Assembly: GCA_035280425.1 (NCBI GenBank)
Contig: DATEFW010000011.1
Coordinates: forward strand, 62,001-126,000
Reading direction: 5' to 3'
DNA: 64,000 bases
Origin: QHXW01 sp035280425
GTDB lineage: Bacteria; Acidobacteriota; Terriglobia; Bryobacterales; Bryobacteraceae
Shown here: piece by piece, positions 33,347 through 42,083 of the stretch
How the letters are laid out: each line of letters opens with the position of its first letter
Numbering within the stretch: the first letter of the stretch is position 1
Translations under genes and position numbers: made by a program
Notes under the pieces: generated by a model
Databases searched by the model: none
What the model was told of the DNA's origin: nothing
The model's input: only the letters and a program-made list of their open reading frames with translations

Positions 33347-34504
33347 ATGCGTTTTCCAACGATGCTTCTGGCACTTTCGATGACTTGTGCATTCGGTAGC
33401 GAGCCGCCGAAAACCACGTTCGAGGAGCGCCCGGCGATTCTGCTGGCCAACGGAACGCTCGAACTTACCGTATTGCCGATGGGCAGCACGTTCGCGCGGC
33501 TTATCCTGGCAGACGATCCGGAGAAACTCAGCCCGTTGTGGGATCCGATCCGCATGGCGCGCGAAGCCGGGGAGAAGAACAATTTCGGCACGTCGCTCGG
33601 GCATTTCATCTGCGTGGATGGATTCGGGCCGGTGTCGCCCGAAGAAGAGGCAGCACACCTGCCAGGCCATGGAGAAGCGCACGAACGGCCGTTCGACGTG
33701 AAGTTTTACGGCAAAGAAGGGCGCACGACAACGCTGACGCTCTCGACCAAGCTGCCGCTCACCCAGGAACTTTTTGCGCGCACGGTCCGCATGGTGGATG
33801 GCGAAAATGTGATTTATGTCGAGAGCCAGCTCGAGAGCCTGCTGGCATTCGACCGGCCGGTGTTCTGGGCGGAGCATGCGACGATCGGCTCGCCGTTTCT
33901 CGAGCCGGGCGTAACGGTAGTGGACATGTCGGTGCGGCGCGCCAAGACCCGGCCGTATTCGGAGTCCGAAAAAGAGGGCGGGCTGCCGCACCGGCTGGCA
34001 TCAGACAAGGAGTTCACGTGGCCGGATGCGCCCGGGGTGCACACGCGCAAGATCGATGTGCGGCTCACACCGGCGGAGCCGAATTCGGGCGATCACACGA
34101 CCTGCCTGATGGATCCTTCGCGGAAGCTCGTGTTCGTCACGGCGCTCCATCCCGGCAAGCGGCTGCTGCTCGGCTATCTGTTTCATCCGCAGGAGTATGC
34201 GTGGACGCAGAGTTGGCTGTATTATCCGCCCAACAAAAAGCTGGCGCGCGGGCTCGAATTTTCGACGCAGCCGTTCGATGTACCGCGGCGCGAGGTGGTG
34301 CAGTTGAATTCCCTGTTCGGTTCACCCGTCTACCGCTGGCTGCCGGCGCTCAGCAAGATCGAATCGCGCTTCCTCATGTTTTATACGCACGTCCCTGAGG
34401 GATTCCGCAAGGTAGACGACGTGCGGCTCGAAAACGGAAAAATACTTATCGAAGACCGCAAGGCGCACAAGCAGGTAACGCTCGCGGCGTCGCTTCCGAT
34501 CTGA
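33347..34504 (+). CDS. Secreted protein, possibly galactose-mutarotase-like fold
   Basis: This 385-residue protein has a short signal peptide (about 1-17). The pattern of strands, the early Asn-Gly-Thr-Leu-Glu-Leu-Thr-Val-Leu-Pro-Met-Gly and the Trp-Ala-Glu-His-Ala-Thr-Ile-Gly-Ser-Pro in the middle resemble carbohydrate-binding or aldose-1-epimerase-like beta-sandwich proteins. I cannot name the family with confidence. The peptidase gene follows 17 bases later on the same strand, so they are likely co-transcribed. Confidence 0.7.
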   Translation: MRFPTMLLALSMTCAFGSEPPKTTFEERPAILLANGTLELTVLPMGSTFARLILADDPEKLSPLWDPIRMAREAGEKNNFGTSLGHFICVDGFGPVSPEEEAAHLPGHGEAHERPFDVKFYGKEGRTTTLTLSTKLPLTQELFARTVRMVDGENVIYVESQLESLLAFDRPVFWAEHATIGSPFLEPGVTVVDMSVRRAKTRPYSESEKEGGLPHRLASDKEFTWPDAPGVHTRKIDVRLTPAEPNSGDHTTCLMDPSRKLVFVTALHPGKRLLLGYLFHPQEYAWTQSWLYYPPNKKLARGLEFSTQPFDVPRREVVQLNSLFGSPVYRWLPALSKIESRFLMFYTHVPEGFRKVDDVRLENGKILIEDRKAHKQVTLAASLPI

Positions 34505-34521
34505 TAGGCTGGCGGGTCGCT

Positions 34522-36156
34522 ATGAAAAAGATACTCGCGCTGTGCCTGTTCGCTACCGTTCTGGCTGCTGAAGAGAAGGTCGATCTCGCAGTGGTCCAGC
34601 GGATCAAGAAGGAAGCTTTCGAAAATTCCAAGGTGATGGATCACCTGTTCTACCTCACGGATGTGTACGGGCCGCGGCTGACGGGATCGCCAGGTTTCAC
34701 TGATGCCGCGAATTGGGCGGTAAAACAGCTCAAGGAATACGGCCTCCAGAACGTCGGCACCGAAGTTTGGGGAAATTTCGGCCGTAGCTGGCGCCTGACC
34801 AGGTTCAGCGTTTCTTTGCAGCAGCCGGAGTATGCGCCGCTGATCGGTTTTCCGCTGGCGTGGTCGGCGAATACCAATGGAATGCTGGCGGCCGAGCCGG
34901 TGCTCGCGCCGCTCACCATCACAGACGAGCTGAATTTCAAGAAAACCGACGAAGAACTACAGAAGTTTTTTCAGGAAAACAAGGGCAAGCTGCGCGGCAA
35001 GATCGTGCTGCTTTCCAAGCCTCCGGACGTGGCACCGGTGACCACCGCGCCGAGCAAGCGGCTCTCCGATAAAGACCTGACCGAGGAGGCGGAAGCGCCG
35101 ACGCCCATGGCGATGCCGAAGTTCGATCTCGCAAAGCTGATTATTCCGGAAAAGCGCGACGAGCGCCGCGCATTTTTCGAGCTGGCGCCGCTCGAAGTGC
35201 AGACGCAGCTCTGGGAACGGATGGACAAGACAACGGACGAAGTGAACAAGTTTCTCGCGCAGGAAGGCGCAGTTGCGGCTATCGTTCCGAGCTATAACGC
35301 CGATGCGGGGACGGTTTTCGGCGAAGCTGCCGGAACATACAAGCGCGACCAGCCCATGGCGGAGCCGCGCATCGCACTTACCGTGGAACATTACAACCGG
35401 ATTGCCCGCCTGCTCGATAAAAAAGTCCCGGTCAAGCTCGCGCTGGAGGTGCAATCGACTTCAGACGGCGCGACGGGAGAAGGGTTGAATATTACCGGCG
35501 AGATTCCGGGCGGCAGCAAGAAAGATGAACTGGTGATGATCGGCGCGCATTTCGATTCGTGGGTGGGAGGCACGGGCGCGACCGACAACGGGACAGGCAG
35601 CTCGGTAATGATCGAAGTGATGCGCGTTCTAAAGGCGCTGAATCTCAAGATGGACCGGACGGTGCGGCTGGCTTTGTGGAGCGGTGAAGAACAGGGCTTA
35701 TACGGATCGCGCGCCTACGTCAAACGGCATTTCGGCGATCCGGAAACCATGCAGCTCACGCCGGAGCACGCCAAATTATCCGGCTATTTCAATCATGACA
35801 ACGGCACGGGCAAGATCCGCGGCGTGTATTTACAGGGCAACGATGCCATGCGGCCGATTTTTGAAGCATGGTTCGCGCCGTTTCGAGATTTGGGCGTTAC
35901 GACCATTACAATCCGCAACACGGGCGGGACGGATCATCAATCGTTCGACGCGGTCGGCTTGCCCGGCTTCCAATTCATTCAAGACCCGGTCGAATACGGG
36001 CGCATCACGCATCACTCGAACATGGATGTCTACGATCACGTGGTTCCGAGCGACCTGATGCAGGCGAGTGCGGTGATTGCGTCGGTGGTCTACTGCGCGG
36101 CGAACCGTTCCGAGATGCTGCCGCGCAAAGAGCTTCCGGCGCCGCTCAAGAAATAG
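34522..36156 (+). CDS. Secreted M28 family metallopeptidase
   Basis: This is a 544-residue zinc peptidase with a signal peptide (about 1-16). A long region holds a PA-type insert (about 130-290), and the catalytic domain is at about 310-530. The ligands are visible by motif: His343 and Asp345 (Ala-His-Phe-Asp-Ser-Trp), Asp355 (Asp-Asn-Gly-Thr-Gly), the Glu389-Glu390 pair (Trp-Ser-Gly-Glu-Glu), Asp426 (His-Asp-Asn-Gly) and His498 (His-His-Ser). It probably acts as an aminopeptidase or carboxypeptidase outside the cytoplasm. Its end overlaps the convergent PL22-like gene by 11 bases. Confidence 0.93.
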   Translation: MKKILALCLFATVLAAEEKVDLAVVQRIKKEAFENSKVMDHLFYLTDVYGPRLTGSPGFTDAANWAVKQLKEYGLQNVGTEVWGNFGRSWRLTRFSVSLQQPEYAPLIGFPLAWSANTNGMLAAEPVLAPLTITDELNFKKTDEELQKFFQENKGKLRGKIVLLSKPPDVAPVTTAPSKRLSDKDLTEEAEAPTPMAMPKFDLAKLIIPEKRDERRAFFELAPLEVQTQLWERMDKTTDEVNKFLAQEGAVAAIVPSYNADAGTVFGEAAGTYKRDQPMAEPRIALTVEHYNRIARLLDKKVPVKLALEVQSTSDGATGEGLNITGEIPGGSKKDELVMIGAHFDSWVGGTGATDNGTGSSVMIEVMRVLKALNLKMDRTVRLALWSGEEQGLYGSRAYVKRHFGDPETMQLTPEHAKLSGYFNHDNGTGKIRGVYLQGNDAMRPIFEAWFAPFRDLGVTTITIRNTGGTDHQSFDAVGLPGFQFIQDPVEYGRITHHSNMDVYDHVVPSDLMQASAVIASVVYCAANRSEMLPRKELPAPLKK

Positions 36157-37273
36157 GAATTTCCGCAACGTAAACCTGGGTGTGGCCGGTGCGGTCGCTG
36201 GCGAACGCCACCAGTTTTTCATCGTGGGAAAACGAGGGGTGCGGATGGGTCCACTGCGGGCCATAAACCGTGTCGGTGGGCATTTCCATCCAGCTCAAGG
36301 CGCGCTCGCGAGACGCTGTCGTAGCTGCCGCCGCTGCCGCTGCGAAATCCTCGGCGAGCGCGTAACGCGACGTCCGCCACTGCGTTCCCTGGCTGCTGGC
36401 TTCGGAAAGGCAGATCAGGCGGCGCGCGCCGCTGGCGACGTCGATCAGGTGCAGCCCGAGATCCGGATGGTTCGTATCACAGAGGACGGCGGTGCCGGCG
36501 CGGTTCGGCGTAATGTGCCAGGCGTTGAATTCGGCAATCGTGCGGATGGCGCGCGTCGACCAGTCCATCATGCGCAGAGCGTGCGGCCATACGGTGAAGA
36601 CCAGATTGCCGGTGCGGCCGAGAAACGTCTCATGCACGACGAACTCATCATTCCCGTGCTGGTATAAGCATTCGAGCCCCGAGCCATCGCGGCGGACGCG
36701 GTGCATGCGCGGCGCCGGATCGCCGGAAAATTCGATCCATTCGGGCTCGCGCGGATGAAACTGCGGATGAATCACGGTGCGAGGAAACGGAATCAGCTTC
36801 CAACCTGAGCCGTCGATATGCCCGGCGACCAGGCCCTGCTGCGAGCCCTGTTTGATGGCGGCGGTGATCCATTCTCCGGTTGCATCGAGCGAGCACTCAC
36901 CGAGTTGGCCGCCGGGAAAATCCGCGACGAGGCTCTCGGCGAGCGTGGCCCGATCAATCACCCAAATGCTGCCTGCACGTACAAAAAAGATGCGCCGGCC
37001 GCCGGGATGAATTGCCGGCGAGAACGGATGACTGGCGGCGGAATCGGTCAACTGCCGGATCTCTCCATCCGGGAACGGCGCGATTTCGAATAACTGCGCA
37101 GCACCGGTGCGATAGGAAATGAAGATGAGCGCCGTGCCGTCAGGCGTGAAGGAGCTTTGGAGAAAATAGCTGGGGTGGTTGATCGAAGCGTGGCTGGTCA
37201 TCTGGCGGACCAGGGCGCCGGTTTGAGGGTCGCGGTAAGTCGAATGCTCCGACGGAAAACGATCGCCTTTCAC
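36146..37273 (-). CDS. Oligogalacturonate lyase-like beta-propeller (PL22-like)
   Basis: This 375-residue protein has no signal peptide and is made of repeated TolB/WD-type blades. The N-terminal Arg-Gln-Met-Thr-Ser-His-Ala-Ser-Ile-Asn-His and the C-terminal Thr-His-Pro-His-Pro-Ser-Phe-Ser then Ala-Ser-Asp-Arg-Thr-Gly-His are the features I associate with PL22 oligogalacturonide lyases, which split pectin-derived oligomers in the cytoplasm. The histidines would bind the metal. The start is GTG at 37273, overlapping the stop of the methyltransferase gene (GTGA). A general TolB-like protein is the alternative. Confidence 0.72.
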   Translation of the reverse strand: MKGDRFPSEHSTYRDPQTGALVRQMTSHASINHPSYFLQSSFTPDGTALIFISYRTGAAQLFEIAPFPDGEIRQLTDSAASHPFSPAIHPGGRRIFFVRAGSIWVIDRATLAESLVADFPGGQLGECSLDATGEWITAAIKQGSQQGLVAGHIDGSGWKLIPFPRTVIHPQFHPREPEWIEFSGDPAPRMHRVRRDGSGLECLYQHGNDEFVVHETFLGRTGNLVFTVWPHALRMMDWSTRAIRTIAEFNAWHITPNRAGTAVLCDTNHPDLGLHLIDVASGARRLICLSEASSQGTQWRTSRYALAEDFAAAAAAATTASRERALSWMEMPTDTVYGPQWTHPHPSFSHDEKLVAFASDRTGHTQVYVAEIPIS

Positions 37274-37932
37274 GGAATGCTCTTGCGGAAAATCAGGATG
37301 TGTTGGCGAGGCAGCGTATCGAGGTTCTTCTCGAACCGGAAGCCTTCGGGAGTGACTTCAGCCTGGACCTCGGCGACGCTCATTTTGTGCTCCGGGCGGA
37401 TGGGGATGTTAGGGTCCTCCTTGCGATATTCGAGAAGAACGAGCCGTCCATCTGGCTTCAGAGATTCGCGAATCTTGCGGAGCATTTTCTGCGGCTGCGA
37501 AAACTCGTGGTAGACATCCACGAGCAGAACCAGGTCCATGCGCCCGGCGGGCAGCTTCGGATCGTCCTCGCGGCCGAGAATGGTTTGCACGTTGGTTAAA
37601 TGGCGGGTTTCGATGTTCTTTCGAAGCTGCTCCAACATCATCGGTTGAATATCGTTAGCATAGACCTTGCCAGCAGAACCGACGCGCTCGGCCAGCCTCC
37701 AGGTGAAATAGCCGACGCCGGCGCCGACGTCCGCCACGCTCGCGCCTCGGGGAATGCCTATGGCATCGAGAGCCGCGTCCGGCGCTTCCTCGGCGTCCCT
37801 CTCCGTCCGAACCAGCCAGTCCGCGCCGCCCGCGCACATGACCGGTGCAATATGACGTCCGGTAACCGGGTGGACCTGCTGAGGTAGCGCGATACCGCAA
37901 AGCGCGATCAGCAGACAAAAAGTGCGTAACAC
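37270..37932 (-). CDS. Class I methyltransferase with N-terminal export signal
   Basis: This 220-residue protein has a SAM-binding core: Val-Ala-Asp-Val-Gly-Ala-Gly-Val-Gly-Tyr near residue 64, Tyr-Ala-Asn-Asp-Ile for the acidic strand, and Leu-Leu-Val-Asp-Val-Tyr-His-Glu-Phe for motif IV. Before it stands a hydrophobic leader (about 1-18, ending Ala-Leu-Pro-Gln-Gln), which looks like a Sec signal peptide, odd for an enzyme needing SAM. The start is GTG at 37932. It is translationally coupled to the PL22-like gene downstream. It may be membrane-held with the domain inside, or the leader may be uncleaved. Confidence 0.8.
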   Translation of the reverse strand: MLRTFCLLIALCGIALPQQVHPVTGRHIAPVMCAGGADWLVRTERDAEEAPDAALDAIGIPRGASVADVGAGVGYFTWRLAERVGSAGKVYANDIQPMMLEQLRKNIETRHLTNVQTILGREDDPKLPAGRMDLVLLVDVYHEFSQPQKMLRKIRESLKPDGRLVLLEYRKEDPNIPIRPEHKMSVAEVQAEVTPEGFRFEKNLDTLPRQHILIFRKSIP

Positions 37933-38027
37933 CGTGCCTCTTATGGTGCCACAGGCGCCGGCTCCGGTCTAATTAAGCGGTTTCATTTGGCGGCTGCGGG
38001 CGGTCTCGTTTAACATGGGGACAAGTC

Positions 38028-39020
38028 ATGCAGCGGTTGACAGCCTCAGTTGTCGGGTCCCGGCGGTACAAGATCCTGCTAACAGCCACCGTAATGATGG
38101 CAGCCATCGCGGTCGTGGACTGGAAAGTGAAGACCGAGATGTCGTTCGGCTTCCTTTATTTTTTCCCAATCTTTCTGGCTGCGAGCTGCCTGCGGCAGTG
38201 GCAGATCGCCGTGGCGGCCGCCATCTGCGCGATCCTGCGGGAGATTTTCGGCCCGTTCGATAAGACTTTCCTGGTTTCGCGGGTTATTCTGGCCTGGGGA
38301 TCTTTCACCGCGGCGGGCTGGCTGGTTCGCGGGGTCCTCGAGAACTGGAAAAAGGTACGCGAGCAACTCGCGGAAATCCAGGCGCGCGACCGCCTGCTGC
38401 AGGATTCGGAAGAACAACTGCGAGTTTTGATCGAAACCAGCTCGGCGGCCATCCTGACGTTCGATAAGACGGGTTCGATTATCCAGGCCAACCACGCTGC
38501 CGGCCGGCTGCTCTCTGAAGAGCCGGGTGCGCTGCTGAAGCGGAATATCGCGGATTATCTGCCGGCATTGGCACAGGTGCCGTCGGACCAGACGGCGCCG
38601 GTCTTTCGCACAACCATGGAGTGCAGCGGGCACCGGAAGGACGAAACGTTCGTGGCGCAGGTTTGTTTTTCGACCTACAGATTTTCTGGAGAGCCGAGGA
38701 TAACCGCGGTAGTCACTGAGAACGAGCCGTCGGTTAACGACCTTCCGGAAAGCCAGGGCGAGGCATCGCCGGTGCTCACCAACCTCGAACAACTGGTGCT
38801 TCGTGGAATTTTTGAGGGTCATAGCAATAAGGAGATTGCGGGCGGGCTCGAGACGTCGGAAAGCGCCGTCAAGAGCACGATCCAGCGGCTTTTCTCGAAA
38901 TTAGGCGCCCGTACGCGGAGCCAGTTGGTGAGGATCGCTATCGAGCGTCTGGGCAACGAGTTCCACGCGGGACAGGCTGTGAAAGCCGCGGCCGGCGATC
39001 AAAAGATACTGTCCAAGTAA
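38028..39020 (+). CDS. Membrane-anchored PAS-LuxR transcriptional regulator
   Basis: This 330-residue protein has two to three membrane helices in residues about 13-105, and a short coiled coil near 110-130. A PAS domain (about 130-225, with Ala-Ile-Leu-Thr-Phe-Asp-Lys-Thr-Gly-Ser-Ile) precedes a C-terminal LuxR/GerE helix-turn-helix (about 250-312, with Asn-Lys-Glu-Ile-Ala and Val-Lys-Ser-Thr-Ile). It would sense a membrane or redox signal and bind DNA directly from the membrane. It is 95 bases from the divergent methyltransferase gene. No receiver domain is present. Confidence 0.85.
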   Translation: MQRLTASVVGSRRYKILLTATVMMAAIAVVDWKVKTEMSFGFLYFFPIFLAASCLRQWQIAVAAAICAILREIFGPFDKTFLVSRVILAWGSFTAAGWLVRGVLENWKKVREQLAEIQARDRLLQDSEEQLRVLIETSSAAILTFDKTGSIIQANHAAGRLLSEEPGALLKRNIADYLPALAQVPSDQTAPVFRTTMECSGHRKDETFVAQVCFSTYRFSGEPRITAVVTENEPSVNDLPESQGEASPVLTNLEQLVLRGIFEGHSNKEIAGGLETSESAVKSTIQRLFSKLGARTRSQLVRIAIERLGNEFHAGQAVKAAAGDQKILSK

Positions 39021-39107
39021 GACCCGTTTTCCGAAAGATGCCTTGCCCCAGCGAGCGTTTAGAGCGAAATTGGATTGGTCAGCACTGGTTCTACTCCTTA
39101 CATTTGA

Positions 39108-39130
39108 GGGGCCGCCCGGTAAGCGGCCCC
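39108..39130 (+). terminator. Strong hairpin after the LuxR-type gene
   Basis: Perfect 8-base arms GGGGCCGC (39108-39115) and GCGGCCCC (39123-39130) enclose a 7-base loop, followed by GATGGTTTTA. It lies 88 bases after the LuxR-type stop. It could be a terminator or the first of three stem-loops in the leader of the export operon. Confidence 0.5.
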
Positions 39131-39143
39131 GATGGTTTTAGTG

Positions 39144-39200
39144 CCCCAGTAGGGGAAGCGCCCGTTGGTGTGGCGGGATGGCCGGATTCGGGTCCGGCCA
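39144..39200 (+). other. Two further stem-loops in the leader of the export operon
   Basis: A small CCCC-AGTA-GGGG hairpin (39144-39155) is followed by a perfect 8-base stem TGGCCGGA (39179-39186) and TCCGGCCA (39193-39200) with a 6-base loop TTCGGG. With the hairpin at 39108-39130 this makes three stems in about 93 bases, all before the Wzm-type gene at 39262. No T-run follows the last stem. A structured leader RNA is possible. Confidence 0.4.
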
Positions 39201-39261
39201 AGCTTCCTTCCTCCGCAGTTGTAAACTAGCCTATTAAGCTGGTTATTCACCTCCATCCGCA

Positions 39262-40086
39262 ATGAGCCCGCAACCCCACGCTGCTACGCAGCCATCGAAT
39301 TTCAGTCAACCAGCCCCGCGCCATTGGAGCGGAGATTACCTTTTTCTGCTTGGGAACCTGATGCAGAAGGACTTCAAGGTGCGTTACCGCAACATGTCGC
39401 TGGGCGTTTTCTGGTCGCTCCTCAATCCTCTGGTCATGATGGGCGCGTTGACTTTCGTTTTCACCAAGATTTTTCCCAACAACACGCAACCGCAATTTCC
39501 GGTATTCGTCCTTTGCGGCCTTGTTCCGTTCAATTTCTTCACGCTGGCGTGGAGCAGCGGAACCGGCTCGCTGGTCGAGAACATCCACCTGATCAAACGC
39601 CTGCCGGTGCCGCGAGAGATCATCCCGATCTCGACCGTGCTCGGCAACTGCCAGCATCTGGTGATTCAGATCGCGTTATTGCTCACACTGGTGCTGGCCT
39701 TTGGCAACCACTTGAACCGCCACTGGGTGTGGCTGCCGGTAGTATGGGGTTTCGAGGTGGTTTTTGTGTGCGGACTGGCTTTGATTTTCTCCGCCCTTAA
39801 CGTTTATATCCGCGACATGCGCTACGTGGTCGAGTCCTGCAACACCGTGCTGTTCTGGATGGTGCCAATTTTTTATCCATTCTCCGTTATCCCTGCGAAA
39901 TATCGCGAAATCTACCAGTTCAATCCCGTATCGGCCCTGGTGATGGCACTGCGGAATGTTTTGCTGGAATCGGCTGCGCCGCCGCCATCGCTGCTGCTCA
40001 AACTGGCGTTGAGCTCATGTTTGATGCTGGGGATAGGAATTTTGGCCTTTCGGCGCCTGAAGAGGAATTTCTACGATTACTTGTAG
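39262..40086 (+). CDS. Wzm-type ABC-2 permease (polysaccharide export)
   Basis: This is a 274-residue inner-membrane protein with six helices. The segment Asp-Phe-Lys-Val-Arg-Tyr-Arg-Asn before helix 1 and Gly-Val-Phe-Trp-Ser-Leu-Leu-Asn-Pro-Leu is typical of Wzm/TagG/KpsM permeases, and Phe-Asn-Pro-Val-Ser-Ala-Leu lies near the end. It forms the channel for a surface polysaccharide on its lipid carrier. The ATPase gene starts three bases after its stop. Confidence 0.93.
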   Translation: MSPQPHAATQPSNFSQPAPRHWSGDYLFLLGNLMQKDFKVRYRNMSLGVFWSLLNPLVMMGALTFVFTKIFPNNTQPQFPVFVLCGLVPFNFFTLAWSSGTGSLVENIHLIKRLPVPREIIPISTVLGNCQHLVIQIALLLTLVLAFGNHLNRHWVWLPVVWGFEVVFVCGLALIFSALNVYIRDMRYVVESCNTVLFWMVPIFYPFSVIPAKYREIYQFNPVSALVMALRNVLLESAAPPPSLLLKLALSSCLMLGIGILAFRRLKRNFYDYL

Positions 40087-40089
40087 CCT

Positions 40090-40836
40090 ATGCCGTTGAT
40101 TGAATTCCAGGGCGTCTCGAAGACCTTCTCACTGGGCGGCGCGAAGATGCTGCGCGGACACATCGCCGACCGGATGCATGGCGCGTCCCGCGAGGTTTTC
40201 ACAGCTCTCAAGAACGTTTCTTTCCGCCTGGAACAGGGCGAGAGCATGGCGATCGTCGGACCCAATGGCGCAGGCAAAAGCACACTCCTGAGCCTGGTGG
40301 CGGGCCTGGCAGAGCCGAACTCCGGACGAGTCACGATCAACGGGCGGGTTGCCGCACTGCTCGAGCTTGGCTCCGGATTTCACGCCGATCTTACGGGATT
40401 GGAAAATCTCCGGCTCAATGCCGCATTGCTGGGCCTGAGCCGCAAAAGAACGCTGGAGGCCACCGAGAGCATTGTCGATTTTTCGGGCATCGGCGAGTTT
40501 ATCCGCCAGCCTCTTCGCACCTATTCGGCCGGCATGGTGATGCGGCTGGCATTCTCGGTTGCCATTCATGTCGATCCGGCTATTCTGATTGTGGACGAAG
40601 TGCTGGCGGTGGGAGACCAGAGCTTTCAGGCCAAATGCTTCGACAAGATTTTCGAGTTAAAGCAGTCGGGCAAAACGCTCCTGTTCGTCTCCCACTCTCC
40701 CCACCTGGTGCGAACGCTCTGCGAGCGGGCGTTGTGGCTGGATCACGGAGAGGTCATGATGGACGGGCCGTCGGCCGAGGTGATTGAAGCTTACACGGGC
40801 CCGTCGGCCGCCCGAAGCCTGCCGGGCAAAGCCTGA
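40090..40836 (+). CDS. Wzt-type ATP-binding protein without C-terminal domain
   Basis: This 248-residue ATPase has Walker A (GPNGAGKST) at 57-65, a Tyr-Ser-Ala-Gly-Met signature near 145 and Walker B (Ile-Leu-Ile-Val-Asp-Glu-Val) near 163, followed by Leu-Ala-Val-Gly-Asp. The same residues occur at the same places in the ATPase at 900-2132, but the glycan-binding C-terminal extension is missing, as in KpsT/TagH-type exporters. It pairs with the permease just upstream. Confidence 0.94.
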   Translation: MPLIEFQGVSKTFSLGGAKMLRGHIADRMHGASREVFTALKNVSFRLEQGESMAIVGPNGAGKSTLLSLVAGLAEPNSGRVTINGRVAALLELGSGFHADLTGLENLRLNAALLGLSRKRTLEATESIVDFSGIGEFIRQPLRTYSAGMVMRLAFSVAIHVDPAILIVDEVLAVGDQSFQAKCFDKIFELKQSGKTLLFVSHSPHLVRTLCERALWLDHGEVMMDGPSAEVIEAYTGPSAARSLPGKA

Positions 40837-41119
40837 CGCGAGCGCGTACCGCGCGTTTCGCCGGGGACGCGTGCTGAATTATATTTCAAAGAAAATCCAC
40901 CGGGTTTGCCGCTAAATTACCAAAGTTAGCAGTGATTTTAAGCTGCTTCCGTGCGAAAAATACAATTATGGCAGTCTCGCTGGCTCGACCCGTGTTCCAA
41001 AACCGACAAGCTTTCGAGGAATCGGCTCGGCGCCCGAATCTGATCCTCGAGCCGGGCGCGGATGGGTACGTCGCACCTAGGTTCGCAAAAGCCCACAGAA
41101 CGGTTTCATCAACTCAGAT

Positions 41120-41902
41120 ATGACCTCCCTTTGCACGGATGAATTGTTGGCCGCCAGAGATACCGCCAGCGTCGGCGAGTATCTGAACTGGGACTCCGGG
41201 CTTTTTGGCATTCGTATCGGCCGGGTCGCAGGCAACCAGCTCGATCAGGAACGGGCGGAAACGATATTGGCTTGGGCCCAACAGTATTCGCTCGACTGTC
41301 TTTACTTTCTTGCGCAGATCCACGGCCCCACGATCCGGGTTGCGGAAAAAAACGGTTTTCGTCTGGTGGATGTGCGAACGACACTCGAAGCGCGGTTGCT
41401 CGGCTCTTTCTCAGGCCGGTGGGATGACGATGGCGTGCGTGAGGCCGTTCCGGCTGACATTCCCACACTACGCGAGATCGCCAGTACGAGCCATACGGAC
41501 TCACGCTTTTACCGAGACGGCGGATTTGCGCGCCCTGCCTGCGATGAGCTCTATCGCATCTGGATAGAAAAAAGCTGCCGTGGTTATGCGGATATCGTGC
41601 TGGTTGCCGAGCACGGATCGCGGCCGGCCGGTTATGTTTCCTGCCATTTGAAGGAAGACGGCAGCGGACAGATCGGCCTGTTGGGAATCGACAGCCGCGC
41701 CCGGAGTCTGGGCCTCGGCAAGAAGCTTGTCCGCCATGCCATGTGTTGGTTTCTTGACCGCGAAGCGCGAGAAGTGACGGCCGTGACGCCGGGAAATAAT
41801 ATAGCGGACCAGAGGCTGTATCAGCGGAGCGGATTCCTCACCCGGTCGGTGCAGTTGTGGTATCACTGCTGGCCATCCGAATGCCACGAGATTGATCGCT
41901 AA
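41120..41902 (+). CDS. GNAT acetyltransferase, WecD/RffC-like
   Basis: This 260-residue protein has an N-terminal domain with Leu-Asn-Trp-Asp-Ser-Gly-Leu-Phe-Gly-Ile-Arg, like TDP-fucosamine acetyltransferase (WecD). A C-terminal GNAT fold follows, in which Arg-Ser-Leu-Gly-Leu-Gly-Lys-Lys-Leu is the acetyl-CoA binding loop and Asn-x-x-Ala-x-x-Leu-Tyr-Gln-Arg-Ser-Gly-Phe follows. It likely acetylates an amino sugar used in a surface glycan, which fits the export genes before it. The 283-base gap before it holds no gene I can support. Confidence 0.85.
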   Translation: MTSLCTDELLAARDTASVGEYLNWDSGLFGIRIGRVAGNQLDQERAETILAWAQQYSLDCLYFLAQIHGPTIRVAEKNGFRLVDVRTTLEARLLGSFSGRWDDDGVREAVPADIPTLREIASTSHTDSRFYRDGGFARPACDELYRIWIEKSCRGYADIVLVAEHGSRPAGYVSCHLKEDGSGQIGLLGIDSRARSLGLGKKLVRHAMCWFLDREAREVTAVTPGNNIADQRLYQRSGFLTRSVQLWYHCWPSECHEIDR

Positions 41903-42083
41903 CACTGCACCGTTTGTGGTGGCCGAGCCCGGAGCCGGGATTCCCAAAAACGAACACCCACCCGCCCTTTTGTTCCAGAGTCTCATAGAAAAAGCAGCTA
42001 GTTAGCCGCGTTCTGTTTGGCTGGTTGCGTGCCGTCTACAACTGCAAATTCCTGCGCGCCGGCGCATTACAAAGGAGAATGTG

